A stretch of DNA of 6,202 bases from a bacterium (lineage in GTDB: Bacteria; Zhuqueibacterota; Zhuqueibacteria; Residuimicrobiales; Krinioviventaceae): positions 1 to 6,202 of the forward strand of contig JAJRST010000285.1 of assembly GCA_024278645.1 (NCBI GenBank), read 5' to 3'. Below, in pieces: positions 1-5,837 of the stretch. The notes under the pieces were generated by a model. The model was not told the origin of the DNA and ran no database searches. It was given only the letters and a program-made list of their open reading frames with translations. Position numbers and translations under genes: made by a program. Within the stretch, counting starts at the first letter, position 1. Every line of letters begins with the position of its first letter.

Positions 1-1928
1 CCGAGAACGTTCCACTGTCCGTAATTCTTGCTCTGGTCAATGGTGCCGCGCAATTTTTCCACGCCATTGACGACGACCTTAAAGGGTACATTGGTCGCTT
101 CGTCCGCGGAATTGCGACGATCGCCGTGCCAGCCATGCCACTCGGCCACTTCATAGTAGCCGGGAACGCCGATCGAAGGCCGCCAGGTGGCCGTCGCTTC
201 GCCGGCGCCGCCCGGGATGGCATGGTAGCCCCAGGCGTCGTCAAAACTGCCGACGACTTGCTTGTTGCCGAATTGCGACCAGTATGGGTTGTTGTTTTCC
301 CAGTTGACATCGCCGGCGGTGACATAGCGCTCCCAGTTTCCAACCAGCTCGACCGGGGCGCTGCCGGGGGAGGTATCGTTCAGGTAAAAATTGTCGATGA
401 TAATATCCGATACCGCCACGGTCGGTTCGGTGAACATGATGATGCCGCCGCCGCGCTTATCCTTTCTGTTGTAGGTGTGGCCGTAAATCTCCATCGGGGC
501 GTCAAAAATTTTGCCGTTGTTGAGAACCGGGTTCTGACCGCCGCGCAACCTGTAATAGGTTCGGCCGTCGAGATCGGCGGGACTGATCACCTGAGCAGCT
601 CCGGTCGGGTTGGTGATCGCCACCCCCTTGTCAAAGTAGCGCACCCACAAGCAGTTCGGCAGTTCAAATGCATCGCTGAGGCCATAGCCGAGATCCGTCT
701 CAAACTCGTCGTACCACAACATGATGTAATACCAATCGCCAAAGGTCATGCCATAGTAGGCGTCAAAAAGCAGCGCCGTGGTCAGGCCAAAGAGCATTTT
801 GTCGAACCGTTCCTTGCCGTCGCTCGACCATTTTTCCGGGATATAATCTTCGATAAACATCATGGACGGTCTGTTGCGCTTGGCATTTTCTTCCATCCAT
901 TTTATACAATCATCTTTGAGATAGTACCAATCGGACCAACGCAAAAAACCTTCGTAACAGTGGCCGTTCATCTGGTCGTAAAAATACTCCAGCGTTCCAC
1001 CGTTGTTAACGCCGAGCATATTCGGCGCTTGCGGCGCCTGCTGCTGCATCAACTCCAGTTCGCGGTCCATCCATTTGCCGATATAAATTCTGCGGTGCGG
1101 ATTGATCGAGTAGCGTCCCGCTTTATCCGGCGTACTGCCCATTTCCTCATAATCGTTGACGCCGTTCAAATTCATATCCATGGTTTTGTCGTTGAGGTAG
1201 ACATTGGCGTAAAATGCATCGTGAAAAAGACCGTCCCACAGGCCCTGGGTCCAGTCGATCTTTTTGATGAGGTTCTTTTCCGCCAGGTAATCCCAGATGT
1301 ACTTGCCGTCCACCGGCGGCGACCATTCGCTGAAATTGGGAAAAATGCCCGGCCCGGCCAGACGCAAGATGCTCATCACCGAGTCCCCTTTGGAATGATG
1401 CTGATTGACGCCGAAAAAGTCATTGGGGTCGTCCTTTGTGACAATGGTATCGTTGCGCACATACTGCACATCGATGACGTCGCCGTTGATATTGACATAG
1501 CAAAAGCGATAATCATCGCCAAGGCCATAGTTTATGCCGTCCACGGTATCCAGGGCCAGTGTCTTTTGGCCCGGGGCGACGTCTTCCAGCAAGTGACCTC
1601 GATAGGAGCGGTAGAGATAATACTCCGGGGGATCGCTGAAATAGACGCCGTTCAATCCCATGGCAATTAAAATTTGATCGGGATTTAATTCTCTCAGCTT
1701 TCGCGCCTTTATGATGCCGTTGTCATCAACGGAGCCGTAAATGTAGGCCATGTCATACTTGGCCAGTTTCTGCATCCGGGTTCCTATCGAATAGGTCGGC
1801 CAAAAAGTCTGTCCGAGAGAATATGAAGCCGTTCGTGGATACGGCGGATTCAGGCGATCCTGCGCCAAGGCAAGCGCCCCCCATAAAAGAATCCCCGCAA
1901 TGACTCCCATGCTCAAATAGCTTTTCAT
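1..1928 (-). CDS. Secreted putative glycoside hydrolase (GHL15-like) with golvesin-type C-terminal domain, 3' end cut by window edge
   Basis: I translated the minus strand from ATG at 1928-1926. The frame stays open for 642 codons to the window edge with no stop, so the C-terminus is missing. GAGG (1937-1934) lies 5 nt before the ATG. Residues 1-22 form a Sec signal peptide: Lys2, a hydrophobic core, and a likely cut at ALA|QD. Residues about 45-445 resemble hypothetical glycosyl hydrolase family 15 (TIM-barrel type). Supporting motifs are WDGLFHDAFY (231-240), LGVNNGG (305-311), MNGHCYEGF (320-328), FIEDY (358-362), WYDEFETDLGYG (405-416), WVRYFDKGVAITNPTG (428-443) and NNG (470-472). D237, E326 and E360 are possible active-site acids; none is proven. 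Residues 251-262 have EF-hand loop spacing. Residues about 558-642 (ATW at 580-582, YGQWNVL at 636-642) resemble a golvesin/Xly carbohydrate-binding-like domain. The gene follows the methyltransferase by 11 nt, so the two are probably cotranscribed. Export is well supported. The substrate is unknown, and a role in processing the locus polysaccharide is inference. Confidence 0.85.
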   Translation of the reverse strand, partial: MKSYLSMGVIAGILLWGALALAQDRLNPPYPRTASYSLGQTFWPTYSIGTRMQKLAKYDMAYIYGSVDDNGIIKARKLRELNPDQILIAMGLNGVYFSDPPEYYLYRSYRGHLLEDVAPGQKTLALDTVDGINYGLGDDYRFCYVNINGDVIDVQYVRNDTIVTKDDPNDFFGVNQHHSKGDSVMSILRLAGPGIFPNFSEWSPPVDGKYIWDYLAEKNLIKKIDWTQGLWDGLFHDAFYANVYLNDKTMDMNLNGVNDYEEMGSTPDKAGRYSINPHRRIYIGKWMDRELELMQQQAPQAPNMLGVNNGGTLEYFYDQMNGHCYEGFLRWSDWYYLKDDCIKWMEENAKRNRPSMMFIEDYIPEKWSSDGKERFDKMLFGLTTALLFDAYYGMTFGDWYYIMLWYDEFETDLGYGLSDAFELPNCLWVRYFDKGVAITNPTGAAQVISPADLDGRTYYRLRGGQNPVLNNGKIFDAPMEIYGHTYNRKDKRGGGIIMFTEPTVAVSDIIIDNFYLNDTSPGSAPVELVGNWERYVTAGDVNWENNNPYWSQFGNKQVVGSFDDAWGYHAIPGGAGEATATWRPSIGVPGYYEVAEWHGWHGDRRNSADEATNVPFKVVVNGVEKLRGTIDQSKNYGQWNVL

Positions 1929-1933
1929 TTTTA

Positions 1934-1937
1934 CCTC
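1934..1937 (-). promoter_or_regulatory. Shine-Dalgarno of the secreted hydrolase gene
   Basis: The minus strand reads GAGG, then TAAAA, then ATG at 1928. The site lies in the 11-nt gap after the methyltransferase TAG stop (1942-1940), so a ribosome terminating there is placed to reinitiate. This supports both the start choice and cotranscription of the pair. Confidence 0.7.
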
Positions 1938-1939
1938 AT

Positions 1940-2719
1940 CTAATAAATTTTCCAAAATGTGTGCAAACTGCTTTCAGGCCAAATCCTGCAAAGCGGCCCC
2001 GAGAACAATGAGAATCCTTTGGATATGCCGGCCGCAAGTTTGCCGGGCATTTTCGGATGCCAAACCCATGGAAACATGCCGACGGCCACCTCTTTGTCGT
2101 ATCCTATATATTGAAAATTGCTGAAACCGGCTTGCGAAAAAACGCTGCGCACCGACCTGGGGGTGACAAAATGCTCCAGCTCCTCCGGCTTCCAGTAATC
2201 GAACGGCGCCCATGTGTTCCGCTCATAGCGGCCAAACGACTCGCTCCACTTTTTGACCAGCCCGGCGACGTTCGAGTACGTGGGAATCGAAAGCAGCATA
2301 TAGCCATCTTTTTTGAGAACGCGTTTGATCTCTCGCGCCGCCGTCACCTGGTCCGGGAAATGTTCAAAGCTATCCATGCAAATGGCGACGTCTATGCTGC
2401 CGTCCCGAACCGGCAATCGCAGGGCGTTGGCCTGGGCATATTCATGCGATTCATCTTTTAATATTTGAAAACTGCGCCGTTTGTTGAGATCGAGACCGAG
2501 GTATTTTTTGTGCTCATCAAAAAAGGTGGACAACATGCCGCTGCCGCAGCCAATGTCAAGAATCGTCTTGTCTTTGAAATCAATATCCAGAGAACGCGTC
2601 ACATGATCGAAAAGAGCATGGTTCAACTTTAGCTTGTCATCGATGAACGGCGAGGTGACAAGCGCGTCCTCACGTTGATAAAAATCCTGTAAATTCTTTA
2701 TTTTTTCTTCTGCAGTCAC
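1940..2719 (-). CDS. Class I SAM-dependent methyltransferase (Methyltransf_11-like)
   Basis: A 259-residue soluble protein of normal length for this fold. Motif I, the SAM-binding loop, is LDIGCGSG at residues 54-61. The acidic end of strand 2 is GLDLN (75-79, D77, expected to hold the SAM ribose hydroxyls). The ANALRLPVRDGSIDVAICMD region (97-116) carries the motif II/III pattern, followed by SFEHF (117-121) and LKKDGYMLLSIP (135-146), typical of the methyltransferase 11 family. The start is GTG at 2719-2717, chosen because AGAGGAG lies 4 nt upstream and no better in-frame ATG is nearby. The C-terminal 40 residues are rich in aromatic residues and fall outside the core fold; they may contact substrate or membrane. 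The TAG stop is 11 nt before the start of the secreted hydrolase gene. In a polysaccharide locus such an enzyme often methylates a sugar or caps a chain, but the acceptor cannot be read from sequence; a lipid or small-molecule acceptor is equally possible. Confidence 0.92.
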   Translation of the reverse strand: MTAEEKIKNLQDFYQREDALVTSPFIDDKLKLNHALFDHVTRSLDIDFKDKTILDIGCGSGMLSTFFDEHKKYLGLDLNKRRSFQILKDESHEYAQANALRLPVRDGSIDVAICMDSFEHFPDQVTAAREIKRVLKKDGYMLLSIPTYSNVAGLVKKWSESFGRYERNTWAPFDYWKPEELEHFVTPRSVRSVFSQAGFSNFQYIGYDKEVAVGMFPWVWHPKMPGKLAAGISKGFSLFSGPLCRIWPESSLHTFWKIY

Positions 2720-2723
2720 GCAA

Positions 2724-2730
2724 CTCCTCT
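2724..2730 (-). promoter_or_regulatory. Shine-Dalgarno deciding the GTG start of the methyltransferase
   Basis: The minus strand reads AGAGGAG, then TTGC, then GTG. This near-perfect anti-16S match with short spacing supports GTG at 2719 as the start although no ATG is present. Confidence 0.75.
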
Positions 2731-2813
2731 TGGTTTAGTCTTGTGCTGAAATGAGAAAAGCGACGATGCGACATTGGATGACCACGAGTCTTTTCATCAA
2801 ACGACGCCTGGCC

Positions 2814-2849
2814 TGGTCTGCGCTTTTCAATTATGCAAAGAACAGACCA
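2814..2849 (-). promoter_or_regulatory. Hairpin in the leader of the methyltransferase gene
   Basis: TGGTCTG (2814-2820) and CAGACCA (2843-2849) are perfect 7-bp inverted arms. Inside them, CTTT (2823-2826) can pair with AAAG (2837-2840) across a small internal loop. A further 8-bp inverted repeat, CGCTTTTC (2821-2828) with GAAAAGCG (2755-2762), shares bases with the inner stem and would compete with it. No T-run follows either structure, so neither looks like a simple terminator. A regulatory role is inferred only from position and competition. Confidence 0.35.
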
Positions 2850-2872
2850 AAGCGGAAATGGAGCCGCCGCAT
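2831..2872 (-). CDS. Possible 13-residue Phe-rich leader peptide ORF
   Basis: The minus strand has GAAGGAG (2887-2881), 8 nt of spacing, ATG at 2872-2870, and TAA at 2833-2831. The predicted peptide is MRRLHFRFGLFFA, with four phenylalanines and three arginines in 13 residues. The ribosome site and spacing are as good as those of the large genes. Its last codons and stop sit inside the 5' arm and loop of a hairpin (2849-2814), an arrangement seen in leader-peptide attenuators. No Phe-metabolism gene follows, and a short ORF of this length can easily arise by chance. Whether it is translated is unknown. Confidence 0.25.
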   Translation of the reverse strand: MRRLHFRFGLFFA

Positions 2873-2956
2873 AGCTGCTTCTCCTTCAACAACCTGCCTT
2901 AAAGCATTCTCTAACTACTTGTTATTTATATATCAACATATTCGTTCCGAACAGAT

Positions 2957-2962
2957 TTTATA
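2957..2962 (-). promoter_or_regulatory. Candidate -10 element upstream of the methyltransferase
   Basis: The minus strand reads TATAAA, 5 of 6 matches to the sigma-70 -10 consensus, within AT-rich DNA. With a 17-bp spacer the -35 hexamer is GCGACG, a poor 3 of 6 match, so any promoter here would be weak or activator-dependent. It would start a transcript near 2950 with a leader of about 230 nt that includes the mini-ORF and hairpin. An alternative is the extended -10-like TGATATATA slightly downstream. Confidence 0.22.
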
Positions 2963-2986
2963 ACGCTCCCTCGACCAGTCGTCGCA

Positions 2987-3009
2987 GCCCGGGCGCCCCT
3001 CACGGGGGA
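2987..3009. repeat. GC-rich overlapping palindromes
   Basis: GCCCGGGC (2987-2994) and GGGCGCCC (2991-2998) are overlapping perfect 8-bp palindromes, followed by CCCC-TCAC-GGGG (2996-3007), a short hairpin. The patch contrasts with the AT-rich DNA on both sides. It could be the stem part of an atypical transcription end after the flippase gene or a protein-binding site. There is no adjacent T-run of the usual length. Confidence 0.35.
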
Positions 3010-3010
3010 C

Positions 3011-3028
3011 AAAGACAATATTGTCTTT
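3011..3028. promoter_or_regulatory. Perfect 18-bp palindrome, possible operator
   Basis: AAAGACAATATTGTCTTT is a perfect palindrome with no central spacer. The half-site GACAAT (3014-3019) appears again in direct orientation at 3041-3046, giving three half-sites within 33 bp. The site lies about 40 bp beyond the flippase stop and upstream of the methyltransferase. The lack of a natural loop and of GC in the stem argues against a terminator and favours binding of a dimeric regulator, which is inference. Confidence 0.4.
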
Positions 3029-3067
3029 TGACATCTAGTGGACAATCAAAGGCGCGGAACCATATTA

Positions 3068-4495
3068 TTATGTCAATGATTTTTCCATAACCACTTTTTT
3101 CATTTTTGCCAAATCAATGGTTTTGGTCGCCAACAGCGTTGCAAGATAAACGACGATGGCGCCAATGATGATCGCGATGACCTGAACGCCCGCCCATTCG
3201 GCAAAGACGACAAAAACCATCATCGTCACTGTGCAGGCAAGCACTTTGGCGGTATAGGCCAACGACGGAAAGAGCGGCAACGCCAGTCTTTTTCGCATCC
3301 AAAAATAAATGAGCAGCAAAATAATCGCTTCCGTGGCCACCGTCGCAATGGCGGCGCCGATAAAGGACAAAACCGGTATCAGAATCAGGTTCAAGGTAAT
3401 ATTCAGAACCAGGCCAACGACTTGAAAATGCACGATCTTGCGCTGCTCGTTCAGGGCGATGTACAGGGGCACGAAAAAGATATTCACCATTTGCGCGCCG
3501 GCGGCAAAGGCGAGAATTTGCAACGCCGGACCGCCGGGGGCGAAATCGGCGCCGCAAATAAAAGTGATGATCGGGTCGGCCAGGTAAAAAGCGCCCGGAA
3601 TGAGCGGTATGATGATCAGCCACAAGTAGCTTACGCCTTCGGAAAACAAAGAGGCCAACTTTTTGCGATCCGAGTGCCGCGCCGACAATTGCGGCAAAAA
3701 AGCCGTGGATAAAATTGTCGGGAAAATGCGCGTCACCATCAAAATCCTGTAAGCGGCCGAATAGAAGCCGATATCCGCCATCCCCCCCATTTTCGACAGC
3801 ATGAGGATATCCAGGTAGTTGTAAGCCATGGAAAGAAAGGCGGAGACGCCGAGATAAGCCGAAACGCCGAGAATAACCAGGCTCTGTTTTTTGCGAAACG
3901 ATATTTTAAAGTCGAGTATTTTTTTATACAACACATAGTAGTAATAGCAAAACAGAACCGTCGTCGAAATGACAAAAGACCATATAAACACGCGGATGTC
4001 ATATCCCAAAAGCAAAACCAGGATGCCGATGGCCACGGAGATCGTCTTATCCAGCGACACGCCAAAGGCCTCGTACTGCATTTTTTCCACGCCGCGAAAC
4101 ACGCCGAACGCGGCCATGGAAAACGAACCGACGATCGCAGAGATGGCAGACGTGGCAATGACCTGGTTGCTGCGCGCGTCGTAATTTGCAAATTTCAGGT
4201 AGACGATTAAAAATAAAACAGCGAAAACGGACAACGACAGCTTGGCCCCCAGAACACGGGCGAAAAAGGCGGAGGCGATGCGCGGCTTTCTGGAAATCTC
4301 GCGGGTGACGATCGTCGAAATGCCGAGATCGGCGAACAAACCGACAAAAAAACCGATCGTCGTCGCCACGGTGTACAGACCATAATCCCGAGTGCCGAGA
4401 TAGCGCGTCGCCACCGGCACAAGGACAAAGGCCAACAGGGTGACGAATACCTGGTGCAAACTTGTAAAGCTTATGTTCTTATAGAGTTGCTTCAT
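3068..4495 (-). CDS. Wzx-like polysaccharide flippase (Polysacc_synt / MOP superfamily)
   Basis: A 475-residue, strongly hydrophobic protein, the normal length for this family, with roughly 12-14 membrane segments. The N-terminus has the family signature: VPVATRYLGTRDYGLYTVA (26-44), then ADLGISTIVTREISRK (55-70), the membrane-edge pattern common to Wzx and related O-unit translocases. YNYLDILMLSKMGG (225-238) and the GFYSAAYR segment (243-250) fit the start of the second half. A basic tail (KMKKVVMEK, 464-472) would face the cytoplasm. Known members move undecaprenyl-linked oligosaccharides from the cytoplasmic to the outer face of the inner membrane; the particular sugar is not predictable. 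The ATG at 4495 overlaps the last 17 bases of the ligase gene, so the two are almost certainly cotranscribed and translationally coupled. Only a weak GAG-containing ribosome site precedes it. TAA stop at 3070-3068. Confidence 0.9.
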   Translation of the reverse strand: MKQLYKNISFTSLHQVFVTLLAFVLVPVATRYLGTRDYGLYTVATTIGFFVGLFADLGISTIVTREISRKPRIASAFFARVLGAKLSLSVFAVLFLIVYLKFANYDARSNQVIATSAISAIVGSFSMAAFGVFRGVEKMQYEAFGVSLDKTISVAIGILVLLLGYDIRVFIWSFVISTTVLFCYYYYVLYKKILDFKISFRKKQSLVILGVSAYLGVSAFLSMAYNYLDILMLSKMGGMADIGFYSAAYRILMVTRIFPTILSTAFLPQLSARHSDRKKLASLFSEGVSYLWLIIIPLIPGAFYLADPIITFICGADFAPGGPALQILAFAAGAQMVNIFFVPLYIALNEQRKIVHFQVVGLVLNITLNLILIPVLSFIGAAIATVATEAIILLLIYFWMRKRLALPLFPSLAYTAKVLACTVTMMVFVVFAEWAGVQVIAIIIGAIVVYLATLLATKTIDLAKMKKVVMEKSLT

Positions 4496-5816
4496 AGGAT
4501 CTCGTCTTTTGCGGCGCGGCGGTTGTCGCCGGTCCGTTCACCTGCTTCTTTTTTGCCAGAGCCATGCGATAACGAAGACTCCGGGTATGCTCATCGGCAA
4601 CGAGTACGGCCACAATCATGGCCAGGGCGCGCCAATGGTGCAGTTTAATGATGACGAGCCGGTAATCCGGAGCGACCGTGTAATAAATAAAAAGCGCCAG
4701 CATCCCCGTCAGGCAGGCCATGCCGATGTGATACAAAACAGGGTCCCTCGATTTCATGATTCGAAAACCGGCGAAAAAAACGACCAGGTGCAAAACGATG
4801 AATATAACGGCGCCGGGAATGCCCTGCTGCGATGCAATGAGCAAATAGACGTTGTGCACAATGCGCGTACCCTGGATCTCCTCATCCGCGTGATAGCGGT
4901 AATTATTCAGTCCGACGCCAAAAGTCTTGTGATCCTTGATGATGCGCATGGCATCCCTGGCAAGCCCTACTCGGCTGTGCTTTTTGTCGCTGACAATGGC
5001 CTCTTTGGAATGGGCCATTCGCCCGGTGATCACATTTCCATATTTAATGGTTGTAAATACAGCGCCGACAACGACGACGATGAGCAGCCAGTTGGCCTGT
5101 CTGCTGGTCAACTTTTTATTCAGGAAATCAATATAGAAAAAGATGACCATGGAAATAGCGAACGCCACCCAGGCGCCGCGCGTATAGGTCGCCAGCAGCG
5201 CCCCCATGGAAAGCACGGATATGGCATACCACAACCATTTGGGCCTGATTTTGGTGAACATGGCCATGCGAATGGCAATGGGAGAGATCGAGGCCAGGTA
5301 AATGCCCAAGGCGTTGGCGACGCCGATGGTGCCCGTGGCCCTCCAGGTGTTGACGATGTTGAAAAAAGGCAACGACACCGGGCCGATCTGCCACTGCCAG
5401 ACGCCGATAAAGGCTTCAAAGCCAAGGCCGTATACGACGCCCTTGGTAAAATCGACAATATCCTGCTTGGTATTGACGCGAGTGAGGATGCATGTGAAAA
5501 CCAGGATGGCGCGCGTGAGATGAACGATGCCGAAACGAAAGTCCGCCTTTTCCACGGCGATGAACTCGCCGATCCAGCTCCATGCCAGAAAAACGAGCGC
5601 AAATGTGAGCGAAAACCAAAAGATACCGGCGACGCGTTTCGGCGTCCTGCGCGGCGGCTTTAAAAGAAACAGCGCATAAATGGCCAGGTCCACGGGCATG
5701 ATCACATCGGCGCCGCGGGCGACGCCGTTGCTCAGCGTGCCGAGAACAATGGTAAAACCCTGTTCAATGGACAGGAAAAAACCGAAAGCGATGAGCAATA
5801 TTTTATTTATTTTCAT
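4479..5816 (-). CDS. O-antigen ligase / Wzy-type polymerase family membrane protein
   Basis: A 445-residue protein with about 10-12 hydrophobic segments, usual for the Wzy_C/WaaL superfamily (Pfam O-antigen ligase domain). Supporting signs are LLATYTRGAWVAFAISM (207-223, R213), the counterpart of the family's SRGxW-like helix; a periplasmic loop ending with the DHKTFGVGLNNY motif (295-306); and HNVYLLIASQQGIPG (321-335), where H321 matches the conserved loop histidine. The TATGTIGVANALGIYLA-like stretch around 160-175 also resembles the family. Members either join undecaprenyl-linked glycan to an acceptor (ligase) or polymerise repeats (Wzy); sequence alone does not separate these. A cytoplasmic tail (about 411-445) is basic and Pro/Ala/Thr-rich. 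ATG at 5816 has only a weak GAAG ribosome site and follows the glycosyltransferase stop by 21 nt. Its 3' end overlaps the flippase start. Confidence 0.87.
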   Translation of the reverse strand: MKINKILLIAFGFFLSIEQGFTIVLGTLSNGVARGADVIMPVDLAIYALFLLKPPRRTPKRVAGIFWFSLTFALVFLAWSWIGEFIAVEKADFRFGIVHLTRAILVFTCILTRVNTKQDIVDFTKGVVYGLGFEAFIGVWQWQIGPVSLPFFNIVNTWRATGTIGVANALGIYLASISPIAIRMAMFTKIRPKWLWYAISVLSMGALLATYTRGAWVAFAISMVIFFYIDFLNKKLTSRQANWLLIVVVVGAVFTTIKYGNVITGRMAHSKEAIVSDKKHSRVGLARDAMRIIKDHKTFGVGLNNYRYHADEEIQGTRIVHNVYLLIASQQGIPGAVIFIVLHLVVFFAGFRIMKSRDPVLYHIGMACLTGMLALFIYYTVAPDYRLVIIKLHHWRALAMIVAVLVADEHTRSLRYRMALAKKKQVNGPATTAAPQKTRSYEATL

Positions 5817-5837
5817 AAACAGCTTCTATACTTTAAA

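Larger units (their letters stand above)
2720..3067. other. 348-bp intergenic region with palindromes and a possible leader
   Basis: This is the only long non-coding stretch in the window. It separates the flippase from the methyltransferase, whereas the other junctions visible here are an overlap or gaps of 11 and 21 nt. It contains an AT-rich section (about 2905-2965), a GC-rich palindromic patch (2987-3009), an 18-bp palindrome (3011-3028), a hairpin (2814-2849) and a 13-codon ORF with a good ribosome site. No tRNA or classical GC-stem plus T-run terminator was found. A 70-codon plus-strand ORF at 2751-2963 has no recognisable protein character and no ribosome site that I can see, so it is not called. 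The region most likely holds the control sequences of the methyltransferase-hydrolase pair, perhaps with the end of the upstream transcript; this is inference. Confidence 0.6.

Noticed and set aside
126..1670. 514-codon plus-strand ORF
   Set aside because: It is in exact antisense codon register with the GHL15-like gene, lacks recognisable motifs and is rich in Val, Ile, His and Ala, as expected from reverse-complemented codons. The opposite strand has the signal peptide, ribosome site and family motifs.
2751..2963. 70-codon plus-strand ORF in the intergenic region
   Set aside because: No ribosome site, no homology-like pattern and a composition typical of random DNA; it crosses the hairpin and AT-rich regulatory stretch.
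3028..3033. TTGACA as a plus-strand -35 box
   Set aside because: At 16-18 bp spacing the downstream sequence is GC-rich (around AAGGCGCG) with no -10-like hexamer, and no plus-strand gene follows.
3011..3034. Palindrome followed by TTTTG as an intrinsic terminator
   Set aside because: The stem is AT-rich, has no natural loop, and only four T residues follow on the plus strand and three on the minus strand. This is weak compared with known intrinsic terminators, so it was listed as a possible operator instead.
3114..3623. 169-codon minus-strand ORF inside the flippase gene
   Set aside because: It overlaps the flippase in another frame, with Arg/His-rich nonsense character and no membrane or domain signs. 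Similar shadows at 3739-4191 and 5120-5602 were dropped for the same reason.
4509..5663. 384-codon plus-strand ORF
   Set aside because: It is the antisense-register shadow of the ligase/polymerase gene. Its translation is hydrophilic and motif-free, while the minus strand gives a clear membrane protein.
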